Assembly: GCA_036429605.1 (NCBI GenBank)
Contig: JAVFKD010000016.1
Span: 2,356,001 to 2,420,000, forward strand
Origin: Cladobotryum mycophilum
Lineage: Eukaryota > Ascomycota > Sordariomycetes > Hypocreales > Hypocreaceae
Direction: 5' to 3'
DNA: 64,000 nt
Shown here: in pieces, positions 1 through 12,200 of the stretch
How positions within the stretch are numbered: position 1 is the stretch's first letter
Layout of the letters: every line of letters begins with the position of its first letter
Program-made: the position numbers and the translations under genes
The notes under the pieces: generated by a model
Databases searched by the model: none
Told to the model about the DNA's origin: nothing
The model's input: only the letters and a program-made list of their open reading frames with translations

Positions 1-2506
1 AGGCGGATCAGCCAAGGTATCTTTTCTAGACTTCGGCTTCCCCTGATTGGAGATAGCCCAAGCCCAGTCGTCGTCCTCTTCAACCTTGCTATCCTTGACC
101 TCCTCAACATCATCGGGCTGGACTGTCTCACCAGTAGTCGCTCCTATAACTTCAACTGGATCACCTTTGGATTTGTCTTTCTTCTTATCTTTCTTCGCGA
201 TTGGGTCCCAGGACTCTTCGGTTGGTTCTTCAATGCCATCTGGTTTCCACGATGACCCATCGGCCCCATCGGCTTTCTTGTCAGCTTTGCCCACGCCCCA
301 GTTATTGAAGAAGTCATCATCGCCAAGCGCCTTGGTAGTATCCAATGCTAAAATGTTAGAGTCTTCCACAGGGGGTTCTCAATTTCATCAAGCTGAATCA
401 AATCAGCAGCTGCCTTCTTCTTCTTCTCCTTTTTAGAGGAAGTGGTGGGTTCTCCCCAGGCATCCCATGCTGAGTCTTTCTTAGACTTGCTCGTCTTTGA
501 CTCCTCCTTGGTCGATTCCGATGAACTTTTCTTCTTCTTCTTATCCTTCTTGCTTGATGTCAGATCCAGATTCTCCTCGGGCGGTGATTCTTCCTTGAGT
601 TCCTCTTTAGGCTCTTCCTTGGGCGGCTCTGGCTTAGGTTCTTCCGGTTTAGGCGGTTCAATAGGCGAGGTTTCGGGCTTCTTCTTTCTACTTCCAAAGC
701 CCCAAAAACTCCAGCCTTCCTCTGCAGGTTTCTCCTTCTCGTTTGAGGTTGGGGGAGACAGTTCAACGGCCTTAGCGGCCTTTGAATCTTGCTCGGCCCG
801 TCGGGTATCCCAAAATTCATCAGTAGACTTGCGACCGGTTTGTGGGACTGGATCTAGCAGAGGCATATCAAACTTCTTCTTCTTTTCCTTTTTGCCACTG
901 AGAGCGGCCCAGAAACCGCCCACTTCCTCCTCTTCCTCCTCTTCCTCTACGGGAGGATCGGGGACTGATACATGAACTGGTTCCGGTGTTGGCTCTACCG
1001 GGGGCTCAGGCGCTAGTTCATCTAAGCCAGATGACTTCTTTTTCTTCTTTTCCTTCTTGAGTGACTTAACAGGAAGGCCCCAAGGGTCCTCTAGTTTTGC
1101 GGGTTCTGGTTCTGGCTCGTGATCCTTTAAAGGTTCAGGCTCTGGTGCCGTTTCGGCGGCTTTATCCCTTTTCTTCTTTTTCTTGTCCTTGGTGGTACCA
1201 GAATCCCATACGTTCTCGACGAGTTCGGGCTCTGCTTCAACCGGAATCGCAGTGAGAATTTCCTCCGTTGGTTTCTTCTTATCATTTCTGAGACCGCCCC
1301 ATGCCTCCCAATCGTCGCCCTCGTTTTTTTCTCCAGTTCTGGCTTAGCCTCCTCGATTGGGATCTCAGTCGCAGTACCCTTCTTTTTCTTCTTGTCTTTC
1401 TTTGAGAGAGTAGGAATCCCCAAATCGTCCATCGCCGGGATTGGTTCAGCTGCAACGGGCTCAGACTCTAACTGAACCTCTTTCTTGCCCTTCTTTACAT
1501 CCGCCGGCCAACCCCAGGGATCGCCGTTAGCATGATATCCGGTTGAAGACAGATTTTTAGGCCTTGTCTCATTGACACCGTCCAACGACAAGTCCAATGT
1601 ATCCTGCTTTTTGGTCTTTGAGACCTTGCTGTCCACAGAATTTCCATCTATGCTGTCGTTCCTCCCCCCGGATCTGCTCCATGCGGATTTCCAGTTGCTG
1701 ACCCGCTCCAACCTCCTCCCCCCAACCGCCGGCATTCCATTTTTGGCCCCAGGCGCCGAACGGAGTTTTGCCATCCCCAGGACCGAGATTTAAGTCAAGC
1801 TTACCAGCTGACTCGTCGCCTAATTTGATATCATCAAAAACGTCTGGAGGATCGGGGGCAGTTTCAGGTGTAAGCTCGGGTTCGGGTTCGGTGGCGCCTT
1901 TTTGACTCTTCTTGCTCTTCAAAGCTGCGGCAGCATCGTCATTGGCATCTCCGTTGATATCCCTATCCCTGTCTTTGTCGCCATCGCCATCTCCTGCAGC
2001 TCCACCATTGCCAGCATCACCGCTTCCTTGGCCTCCACCAGCGGTATCACCTTTGTTGCCGCTCTCCTTGTCATCGGCATTATTATTGTTACTGTTGCTG
2101 TTACTTATAGCATTGTTGTTGTTGGCTGCACCCCCTTCTTCTTTTTGCCTTTGCATTGGTATATGCCCTCTTCTGAGTTGAAGTCAACCTCAAAATCGCG
2201 TGTTGGATCCTTCAATAAGCAATCGCTAGAGCCAGAGCCCCGGCGGGATTTGCTGATGGTCGATGATGAAGACGGAGTATTTGACCAATGCGAAATGTTC
2301 CGATGAGCAAATGCATCTGTTTGATTGAAGTCGACAAGTTCATCGGGTAGCGGCGCAACGTCGGATGTAGCGGGGAGTCGACGAGACCATCTTGGAGATG
2401 GATCTGGTACTATTATTGAGGTCGCGGCCTGCGGTCGATGGGTGGTTCTTGACTGAAACTGACGAGAGGTTAGACTGGATGGTACACGTTTTCGCGAAGG
2501 ATCCAT
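1..2506 (-). CDS. Lys-rich, Trp-motif repeat protein of unknown function (3' end outside window)
   Basis: I do not recognise this protein. It starts with MDPSRKRVPSSL at 2506 and runs off the left edge, so its C-terminus is missing; more than 800 residues are visible. After about 115 Ser/Arg-rich residues comes an Asn/Gly/Asp-rich stretch (about 2140-1900). The rest is built from loosely repeated modules. Each has a Trp cluster (DPWGWPAD, DDWEAWGG, GFWAAL, WSFWGFG, AWDAWGE, NNWGVG, DDWAWA) followed by Glu/Pro-rich linker and a basic run such as KKDKKKKK. Low complexity suggests a disordered, nuclear or RNA-associated protein, but this is inference. The reading frame changes at homopolymers 2131-2135, 1718-1723, 1664-1669, 1324-1330 and 371-375. 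The same repeat style continues across every change, and each is resolved by one missing base, so I read it as one gene with sequencing gaps. A decayed gene is the alternative. Confidence 0.72.
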
Positions 2507-3136
2507 TGCATTATTTCGTAGCCATGCCTATGATGACCAGAGGAAGAAACCGTTGAAGGCCCATGAGGTGAATTACAGTTAAGGTTTGTGTCGGGTGTGG
2601 GGGAGGTATCTACGGGAGTACCATTCGGTGGGGATTCCCGAACGAGGGTACATACCTGGGCAAAGCGTCTATTCCGAATCCAAGCTTGAGATATAAGGTG
2701 AAGCTCAACCTGCAGAGATGTCTCACCGCAAAAAGATATTGACGCCCTGATTGTTGACCTGCCGTGTCCACACCACGTCCAACTTTTGCTAAATGTCAAA
2801 ATGTCGGCCGCAGCCATTGTGGAAGTTGAAGCCCATGCAATAGCAAGACGTCGCAACCATGGAAGCTGTACGTTTTAGTAAAATCGCGAGAGCCGATGGT
2901 TAACGGGAGGTATTCGAGTCGATATATGGTACTAAAGCAGGATGCGACGCTCGCAAAAGTAAAGCTGAGGTTTCGTCAAAGTGGCTTGTCACTTGGGGAT
3001 CGATGCGCGCTGACCGCACTTCGTAGAATGCCGGATTGATCGATCGCAAGGCGCTGGATTTTGAATCGTTTAGATAGAAAACTACCGGCCTAGAAATAGA
3101 GCTATACAAAAGCAGAGGCCGTTGATCGTTGAAGGC

Positions 3137-3152
3137 AAAAAAAAAAAAAAAA
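3137..3152. repeat. A16 homopolymer
   Basis: Sixteen consecutive A residues lie about 630 bp upstream of the start of the Lys-rich repeat gene. Read on that gene's strand it is a poly(T) tract, of the kind often found in fungal promoters. It may simply be slippage-prone sequence. Confidence 0.9.
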
Positions 3153-4699
3153 CAGTGAAAACAATGCTGAGGTGGGCAAAGTGTCACCACGCGGGTAGCT
3201 GGTTAGCTAAAGGGTTAAGATAACAATGGCCGCCTCGACGACGATGGACGATCTCGTGGCGCCCCGCTGTCGAGTCCGTCTCGGTGATTCCTTGGTCAAG
3301 GCTTCACGGACCGGACTAAGGTGAAGAAAACAGAACCCAGTCAAAAGACCAACAACTACTTAGCAGAGAGAGTTGATGCAAGACAAGACTGGAAGGACCT
3401 GACTGTGCTCCGTTGTCGCAAAGCTCCTCTGCGCGTTGAACCAAAAAAAAATCGAAAGATTGATGCCACCACTCCACCAAGACAAGACAGGCGGTGATGC
3501 AAAGGGCCAATGGCGTAGGTACCCTTGCTTGGATCGTCGGAGCAAGAGGGAATATCTCAGCTTAATGTCCCACCAAGGTGTTGAAGGTGGCGTGGCGACT
3601 GGCTGGACCAGGCACACTCGTTTCGCATCCTATCCCCCTCCTTTCAGCAGGGCAGGAGTGGTCGTTGTCGTTTTGAGCACAGAACTCGCACACGAGATGG
3701 ATACGTTTTGGGACGAGGAGGGAGAAACGCGACACTGGAAAAGGGCAAGAAAAGGGTGTAGGAATGATGTACCCAACCTGTACGCAACACGGAGTGCACG
3801 CTGCAACAAGTTCCTCCAGGTAAAAGAAATAGTGGGTATGCATACACCGGCTGAAGTCGCGATGCAAATGCACTTCGACAGACGACGAATGACGGGTGCG
3901 ACTTTGATTGAGGATCACTCCCTCCAAAGGGACAAGTTTGTCGATGAATGCCTCCTTCAAACTCCATGTATCCATGCACCTATTTACTGGCCCGCCCCGT
4001 TGTGGATGCAGGCCTTTGACCACTGACCAGTCAAAGAGGCTGCAGGCGGATGGCTGGAACAAAACGAGGGTGTCCAGTGTGTGTACTGTGGGGGTGAGAT
4101 TCTGATGGGTGGAATTATGGATTTGCTGGGGTGGGTGGTCCATTGGCCCATCCCATCACCAGACCCCCAAAACAACCCGACCACCCAAGCACAGCCCACC
4201 ATCATCTCGCATGGGGATTGGATCTCTTGTTGGTATTTTGCCTTGTGACCCTGTCATGCCGCCCGAAGAGACTCGTGCTCCATCGTTGCATTGCATTTTG
4301 TGCATGTTGAGGGCCAAGACAGGGCGGAACTGCATGGTATTCAGCAAGCCATCACCACCATGTCGCTGGCTTTCAGATTATTCCAATAGTTACTGTTGGA
4401 AGTGCCCCGTACAATAAACAAGCCTAAACGACCCGTTTGATGTTGAACATTGTCCAGAAACAGAACACATAGTTTGCATACTAAAAATTATAACATATAT
4501 TCATAAAAGACCGCAAGGCGAGATGAATGACGATGGGGCTTTCCCCCGCACCAAGTTGCCATCCCCCTCTTGTTCCTGCTCTGCCCTTCTCTCTCTCCAA
4601 GGTATATTAGAGCCAACCTTGCCCGCAGCTTCTTTTACTAGGTGAACGATAAAAACCCTCATTCTTGTCAGACTGCGTCTTGCCTCATTAGTCATACCG

Positions 4700-4735
4700 A
4701 TACGTACTACCTACCTACCTAGTAGTATCCAATTT
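4700..4735. repeat. TACCTA motif cluster
   Basis: Several overlapping copies of CTACC/TACCTA followed by TAGTAG lie together here. It is one of the denser copies of a motif family scattered through intergenic DNA of this window (other clusters near 9890-10110, 10320-10480, 15670-15710, 15860-15875, 37340-37365, 53800-53900 and 54060-54075). Its function is unknown. Confidence 0.7.
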
Positions 4736-7074
4736 GCGCCTTTTAGTTCGAAGGAGTCAAAGTGAAGAGTCATGTCACATCATGCAGCTGATGAGCTTAT
4801 TTCTCCAAACGTGCTATTTTGAAGTTATCAAACACCATACAAAGTACGTTGGGGCGCTTCTTTGTTTAAAATATTAATATCAGTGCGGCATTCCAAGGTA
4901 CAAGCTTTAAATGAAATGCTATGTGATTTGTAAAAGATCTGGTATCTACTTGTACATAGAGGAAGGTATGTTGTTAGAAGTCTCCATCAAAGACTATTTC
5001 AACACCTCGCTAAACGTTCCATCCTTGCATACCCGAAGCTGCAATTGATCAAAACCAATGGCTGGGAACCGAAAAATAAACGAGTCTTCGCTACTGCACG
5101 CTTCCGCATCCCCAAGATGAGAGTGATAACAAAAAAAGAAAAACATCGAAATTGCCAACTCAAATGAGGCGGGTAATTTAGGGCGGACGGTGCGTCATGG
5201 CAAGCCGTGAGGCTGCTGTGAGATACATTAAGGTCTGAGCACAGACATGGCAGCCATGAGATGCAGTCTTGGTTCCAAATATTATCGCCTCAACAAACTC
5301 GTCCCGTACGTAGTGTCAATCTTCGGCAAGCAGCTATCGGGAACTAACTCAGACGTTGAGCCCCTACATACTTGTACATGAGACTGTAATCAGGCTTTCA
5401 AGGGTCTGTCCTTGTAAAGCTAACGAATTCTTATGCTTAATTATTTTTACTCATTTATCATTTATACTTGCACACACAAGGACTCTTCGTACGTTGTGCT
5501 ATTCACTGTCCTTGTGTCTGCTGCATATTGGCTCAGGATGGAATTGTTCAACTCCTCACCGCTCATCCATAAATCCATAAAACGGCCGGAGACGGAGCGT
5601 GTCGGGATTCTTCCAACCACTCGCCACGCGTTGCAAGCCTTTATGCATCATCCCAGGCCGATATGCAGCTCATAAATAATTTGGATAACTACAATTAGCA
5701 TGACTGTGCGAACCACTTTGCCTTCCAATAATCAGTGCCATATAGAGTGCACACCCATACCCTTTCGACACCCCGTTTGACATCTCTGTACCACAAATCT
5801 AGAGTCCTCAACTTTCCGATTCGACCAAATGTCATCAGCGGCTGAACTCTTTTTTGGCCCTTGTGCTCCGCACTCATCCACGTCACGACCCATCTTATAG
5901 GCCAAAGAACAGTCCCTACTATTTTTCCTTCTCGTAATGTAATAAACCTTTTCATCTCCGCGTGCATACCTACCAGACCCGCACTCCGAGGACCCAGCAA
6001 AGGTCCACGGGGTCCTTCTTAGGCGGTCAGACCCGATCGATGCCTGTCGCGAGAATCAGACCAAACAAAACGAGCTTCCCTTTCGGATTTACGCGAACGC
6101 GGCATAACTGAGACGAGCATGTCCGTAATCTCGCGGCGAGTTCGATAATCGCCTGCATATCACTCCGTGGGTCGGTGGCTATCGGCACGTGTATCAAGAT
6201 AGATCAAGAACCGTCATTGGGTACCGGAGATCGCAGCATGGCCAAGTTCGTTAGGCGATACATAGGTGATCCCCGTATGTGTGTTTTGCTTGGCTACTGC
6301 CGGGGCCATGCAATGCACGCCTTGCATTGTTCACGTGTTTCTCACCCTGAGGTAACTTGTTGACGATGCATCTCCCAAATACCCCGACAGGCCCGAAATA
6401 TTCCCTGTAACTATGAAGACCACTACTCTATATACTTAAGTTGTAAAAAATGTGCCCTCATTCATTAGGGTCCTTGGACCTATGGAGATCTAACCAAGAA
6501 GCATTAAAAACACTCGGGCCCGGACAGATCGGCTTTTTCCCGGATTCTGGCCCGTTATTTCGGGGCTCCACTTACCTTCACCAACACCTCAAGACACAAA
6601 TTCGAGGATAGTATGACCATAGTTAGCATTGATATTACATGTAGATGTAGATGGCATTGACTCTATCAAAATCTTCTTAAAGAATTTTATTGTGACCTCG
6701 CCCGCCTGATACTAGCAAATACATATAGGAGATGTAGATAATAACAAAAAGAAAATCATAAATCAGATATTGGTATCTATCGTCTGGACCGTCTAAAACC
6801 CCAATTCATTCCGTATTCTCCGGGTGTTAACCGAACATTGATATGTGTCAAGAGCTTATTTGTTCCCATTCATTATCGTAATTGTGTCCAATCCCTGACT
6901 TCCAGTTGAAGATGTAATTCCCATGTAGCTAGGTAGAGATTAACCCTCAGGTCGAAAAGTTGCAAATTCCACGCACTAGCTGTCATGGACGGAGAGGATC
7001 GTCATAAATATAAAAGCGTAAAGGGGAGAAACGCCCAAATGTACAACACGAAATCATGGCTTGTTAACGAATAA

Positions 7075-9249
7075 TTAACGACCATAATCGCTGCTATAGC
7101 TCATTTCGCCATAGTTTTGGCTCATGCCTGCATCTGCGTACCCCGGGCTCACATATCCACCGTCATCACCATCATCGTAGTCGCTAGCATCAAACGAAGA
7201 CCGCCCACTCAGCTCATCATCTATCCCCCCACTCATATCAGCTGACCAGTTCATCTGAGCTAATGCAGGATACTGTGCCAGTAGAGCGGCCGGAAGCGCG
7301 TATTGACCGCCAGCGTCCATAGGATATGCTGAGCCGTCCATAGCCATGGCCTGAGGGTTAGCAAGATTGGACATATTTTGTTGTTGCATCCGCTGTTCCT
7401 GCCATTGCCGCTGCCTTTCTATCATTTCCTCGTCCAATAGGGGCTTGATACAAATGCGACCAGCTTCAGATCGGAAATGTCGACCCAACGCATCCGCACG
7501 AGCGAATCGCCGGCCACAACCCCATTGGCCACCAACTTTCAGATCTCCTTTACAGACAAACTTCTTCTCGCCTGAATGTAAACTTTCGTGTCGCTTTCTG
7601 TCATGTTGACGAGCGAATGCCTTGCCGCATACGGTGCATACAAATGGCCGTTCGTCAGTGTGCGTCCGTAAATGAGATCGTAGGTTGTATGCCCGAGTAA
7701 ATCTTTTAGGGCAGAGTGTACATTGAAACGTTGCAGGGTGCTTCTGCGTGCGCTTCGTTACCCCTGCGTCCTGGCTATTTTGATATTCTGGGTCTGCTAG
7801 ACGCAAAGCGATAATATTGTTCGGCACCGAAGATGTCGACTGTCTTCGACGTGATGGCGAAGCAGCTGTTTGTCTGTCGAGTGGGGACAGAGACCGAGAT
7901 GCGTCCGACCTTACCGAAAGATTAGAACCCAGAGAGGGTGATAAACCCACATCACCTGGACGGCCCAGCAGAGCACCGCCGGGATGAAAGGGATCTGTGA
8001 CCGCACGAGGACGGGATTTTGGACGGCCTAGGCCAATGTTAATTCAGATCATTTAGAATACATAAAGGGGCGAAGGCTTACCTCTATCCGGGGGCGTTAA
8101 TGAATCCTGATCCATTTGTAATTTAGGTGGCTCAAAAGCCCTTCCCGGCGCAGAGTTATTTGGAGCATAATCAATATTAATAGCAGGAGGAGCCATTTGG
8201 GGCAGGTCAGAAGGGCCTGCAGCAAGGGATGGGAACGCTTCGTGGGTATTCGACATTCCCGGATATCCATAATCTGCATGTGGTGGTATCACCTGAAAGG
8301 ATGGTTGAAGGTTATCCGAGAGCTGCTGTGGCATTATGCGAGGGCTGATGGCTGGGCTGTGTGAAGGGCTGCGACCGTGATGGGCAGGACTGCTATGATC
8401 TGCAAGACTAAACGAGCCAATACCAAGCACTTCCTGATAAAGACTGCCATCCGATGGCCGCTGTATAGGAGAGTGACCTGGTAGCTCACTATCAAAGGTA
8501 TCTAAGCTGACCATATGGGGCGACGGAGCAACAGAGGAAACGTCAGAGTACTCAGAGGGACTTCGTCTATGGCCCTGAAACTGCGGCTGGTTCCAATCTT
8601 TGATCTGATTCGGGAGGAGCGCAGCCTCAGGACCGAGAGAAACGTTCCTTGAGTGCCTTGTTGGTGGAGAGGAAAATTGATGTTGACTGAAAGATGGCGA
8701 CTGATGCGCAGATGTGGGTTGATGATTATCCAGTTGAAGCAATTGTGGTGGGGTTGGGGAATGGTGGGAATTTGGGGAGGCCATTGTGTTTAGATCGGAG
8801 GGATTAAGAGAGGCTTGCTCGAAGAGAGGAGAGCTAAACTGGTCACCTTGATCACCAGTGGAAGGGAAGAGAGAGAAATCGCCGTCGTTGATGTTTGGAG
8901 ATAGGTACGGGTGTGACTGAAGGGCGGAGTCGGACGCCGCAGCCGGCGGCTGCTGGGCGAAGCTGGTACTGGGATCAAAGCCGGTGGATGGATCGGGGAC
9001 GTTGCCTTGTGTGCCGAGAAAGCCACCGTTGAATGAATCGTAGTTTGGATTTGGAGAACCTGCAAAATTGTGCTGTTGCTGTTGCTGCTGCTGTTGCTGC
9101 TGCGACGTCTCTAGACCAAGACCTAGACCGATGACTGACTGATCGCCTGCACCAAAGGGACTCCGTGACGGTGAGTGAGATTGATTTATACCAAGTTGTT
9201 GATGGTGGCCGGCCGACGGCGACCGGCCGCGCTGGGGTGCTTGGTCCAT
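7075..9249 (-). CDS. CRZ1: Calcineurin-responsive C2H2 transcription factor Crz1
   Basis: Crz1 is the transcription factor that calcineurin dephosphorylates on Ca2+ signalling; it then enters the nucleus and activates stress, ion-homeostasis and cell-wall genes. Exons are 8082-9249 and 7075-8027, with a 54-bp intron (donor GTAAGC, acceptor CTAG) that restores DRGRPKSRPRAVTDPF; the product is 706 aa. The start at 9249 gives MDQAPQRGRSPSAG, the family's typical N-terminus; an in-frame ATG 45 bp upstream is less likely. Visible features are polyQ at residues 50-59, a long Ser/Pro/Gln-rich region, a calcineurin-docking PxIxIT-type motif PAINID at 355-360, two classical C2H2 fingers (about 490-512 and 518-540) and the atypical third finger ending in GRHFRSEAGRIC, which is characteristic of the family. 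Identification is firm from the finger block and its downstream IKPLLDEEM. Confidence 0.93.
8170..8187 (-). other. PxIxIT-type calcineurin docking motif in Crz1 (PAINID)
   Basis: These codons encode PAINID, which fits the PxIxI(T/D) docking consensus by which calcineurin binds Crz1/NFAT-type substrates. The motif lies in the otherwise disordered region before the zinc fingers, where such motifs occur in fungal Crz1 proteins. The match is by inspection only. Confidence 0.6.
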
Positions 9250-12200
9250 GATGTTGACGAGAATGGGATTGCGAGGCACACAAGCAGATTCCAAAGTCAG
9301 CCTTCTGGCCGAGGCGGGGGAGGGCTGTGCACTGCCAACAGTGATGCAATATTCCGGGGCACGGTCCTATCACAACGACAGGACGCGCGGAAAGCGGTGC
9401 AAGTCACCGTATTAATGCGGTTTCAGACCAGATCCAGAGGCCAGAGGGTGGGAGTGGCTAGGAGGAATTGCTGCCGTGGGTATAGGGCTGGGCCTGGTCG
9501 ATGGCTCTGGCGAAGGTTGTGTAGAGTTGGGGATGGCGCTGGCGAAGAATGAGGGGTTCGTTTGTCGGCGCACACTCGGGTTGGGCGCCAAATCATGGAC
9601 AATCGGGGGACCCGCGAGGCTGTGCAAAACCGGGCGACAGGCACGAGCAAATTGGAATAGAGAAAAAGTCTGTGGTCGCGATTACACAAGAGACACACAA
9701 CACACACGACGACGACGTCTTACCAGCAGCAGGCCCTTGTGATGGCAATGCGGGCCAAGGTGGCAGAGGTAATTCAGTACCTTGCTCGTTGTGTACACCT
9801 AGATGAGTGTGGGTGTTATGTAGAAGTGGAAATCGATTCGGCCATCCACCACCAGATGTATTTGACTCTTAGCAGTACTTGTCGAGGTACCTCTTACTGA
9901 ACTTTACTGCTAGCCAACAAGACTACCAAATATGCAGTACTATCTCGCTTGTCTTAGCCCTGCCATTTGTACTCACGTGAATATCTTATGAGCTGGAACT
10001 TGCCCGAGGAAGTGGTGGATGAACTCTACTAAAGTATCACCTGGTATGATTACCTTAGTAGTAGGTACTTGCCTACTAACTAATCTTACTCGTAGTACTC
10101 GAATAGCTTAAACAGTCAAATTTATCTTGTAGTTGGAGCGTCCAAGGTATGTGATGGATAGTACCACCTGCAAGCAGTACCTACGCCTACTTAGTAAAGG
10201 TCCATGTAGAGTCTTTGATTCCTTCAAAGACACATCCCCGTCATTAGCATGTGTGTGTGTATGTAATCTTCCTACCGGGGTTGGGGGGCTGATTGATTGA
10301 CCTCTCAGTAGCAGTCCGCTATGCAGGTACAACTAGTACCGGAAGGGATATGCGCACTGCCTACCTCTGAGCTGCCAGTTTGACCGCCTTTGGTTCAGAT
10401 GACGAGATACAAAAAGGTACTTGTACTTCCAATGGTTCATACAGTAAAGTACAAGGTAAATTACTAAGGTACCATCTTACTGCCTGGCACTAACCTCGAA
10501 GGTGGAGTTGATCAATGGGATCCAGCAGGCAGAAAGACGAGGAATTTAGTTACAGGCATAATAATCACTTACATGCACAGGAGAGCGATTTTGGGCCTGG
10601 GGGCCTTAAACTTAACCGCTTCAAATGCGGTACGACGTTTTTTCTTGCTCTTCTGGCTCCAAGGGGATGATGCACTGCCTCGTTGGAGCTACCTACCGGA
10701 TGGTACCCCGCCCACATTCAAACTTTAGCATGTATCACCAACCCAACCCTTATCTCAGCCCTTACATCTGGCCGGCGGCATTTTATTTGCATTCGAGATC
10801 TAGACCTATTGGATTGCACGTACTTATATAGATGGAGTAGTGGAGCTGCTCATATTATTTACGCACAAACCAGAGATCTCTAGTGATGAAGCGATTACTG
10901 TTTTAGGCAACATCTAATAGCAAACTGGAGTCATTCAGTGTGAGCCATACCCGGTACATCACCGATTTAGAAGTCGTGCTGTGTGGCAGCGGCATGTAGA
11001 GGGATATAATTAGCCTACAATCGCCCTTTGAAGAAAAAAGTAATCAAGAAATAAACTAATAAGTGGATGCAAAAAATAGATCAAGCCTCGTAATCCAGTC
11101 ATTGCTTCAAATCTTTCAAGAGGGCGAAGCAGACCAGTCGTTTCACTGTTTTGCGGCTAAATATAACCATCCCTACTCTGTACTACTTCTACATCTGCAT
11201 GACGACGACAACAACGACGACGATGATAATGATGATGCCCAAGATGTAAACACTAATTACTCCAACACTAACAAGTCATATGGAAATGTATTACGCGGCT
11301 TTCATGCCGCTCTCCAATACAGAAGCACACAACTCTGATCTGCATGTCCCGATGATCGATAACCTTACACCAGAAGCTAATTTCAATCTCCATAGAAGTT
11401 TAAAGCAACCATGACAACCCAGCACGGGCTATGTATTTTCTCTTCCACCAGATGGGTTCATTGAAAATGGCATCCCCCTGGCCATGAGCGTGGTCCCTGC
11501 ATTAAAGATCCATCAGCCACACAACGGTGACGTGTGTAGGGTGGCATTGCTGCTCTTTTATCCCTCAGTTTTGTCGTTCGAACGTTTCATCCTTTTGGTA
11601 ATGCTTTCCATATGTTCTTCCCCCAAGCTAATTACGGTACTTTTTTCTTCTTTTTTTCTTTCTAGATTCAGTAACTTTCGTAGTGCAGGGTCATCATCTA
11701 TTTGTGTTGTTAGGATTAACGTCAAGGCTTCGCATAATTACTATCATGGTCAAATCATCTACTTTGCCTCCATAGCAACGTTTTGTTATTATTAGGTATT
11801 ACAGCTTCCAGCTATTGTGGCTATTTTTGGAAATCCAATGAACTCACCCTCTGTTTTCATTCTGGAAAAAGGAGACGCCTGGCCTGGTTGCTTATCGTTC
11901 CTTATTGTATATTCCTCACCCTATCTAGTACATGTATGGTGACAGCCCGAATCGCTCTTCTTCATTGGACCAGATCGGAAGCAGTGCTCCGTAAACTACC
12001 TCTTCGGATCGAGCCGCGAAATAGGTCCAAGTTCCATGGCAAGGCAGCTCCGTGGGGCATTTCCCTTGACGTTCGGCAGTTAAGCCGAGGTCAGGGATAG
12101 TTGGCACTTTTGCTCTGCACCTCGTGTTTCTCAATTCTCTTGAAACAAACGCCTCTTTATGTTTTAGTTTCCCTGTCGTGCGGAAGGAGAGGCTTCGACT

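Larger units (their letters stand above)
2507..7074. other. Gene-free interval between repeat-protein gene and CRZ1
   Basis: I find no supported gene in these 4.6 kb. The right part holds the 3' flank of CRZ1 and the left part the promoter of the Lys-rich gene, including an A16 run at 3137-3152. A GC-richer part (about 3200-4420) has unremarkable open frames on both strands with no recognisable domain. A cluster of TACCTA repeats sits at 4707-4730. From about 6400 to 7070 the DNA is AT-rich and has only short frames. No tRNA-like or transposon-like structure was seen. Confidence 0.6.

Noticed and set aside
442..975. Ser/Phe-rich plus-strand frames over 47-975 and 1900-2306
   Set aside because: They are complements of the Lys/Glu-rich codons of the minus-strand gene and carry no domain.
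1324..2135. Programmed ribosomal frameshifting in the Lys-rich gene
   Set aside because: The same kind of break occurs in seven unrelated genes, so a shared technical cause is more likely; no slippery-site and structure pair was evident.
348..2156. Separate small genes in the different frames of the Lys-rich region
   Set aside because: The same Trp/Lys repeat style continues from frame to frame, with each change at a homopolymer, so one interrupted gene is simpler than several overlapping ones.
3436..4143. Two overlapping frames of about 195 codons on opposite strands
   Set aside because: No domain, atypical composition on both strands and no splice context; kept only as a low-interest finding.
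5695..6000. 101-codon minus-strand frame
   Set aside because: No recognisable motif, no splice signals and no conserved neighbour; it could be chance in non-coding DNA.
8975..9373. Frames antisense or alternative to the CRZ1 N-terminus
   Set aside because: They shadow the polyQ and Ser/Pro-rich codons of CRZ1.
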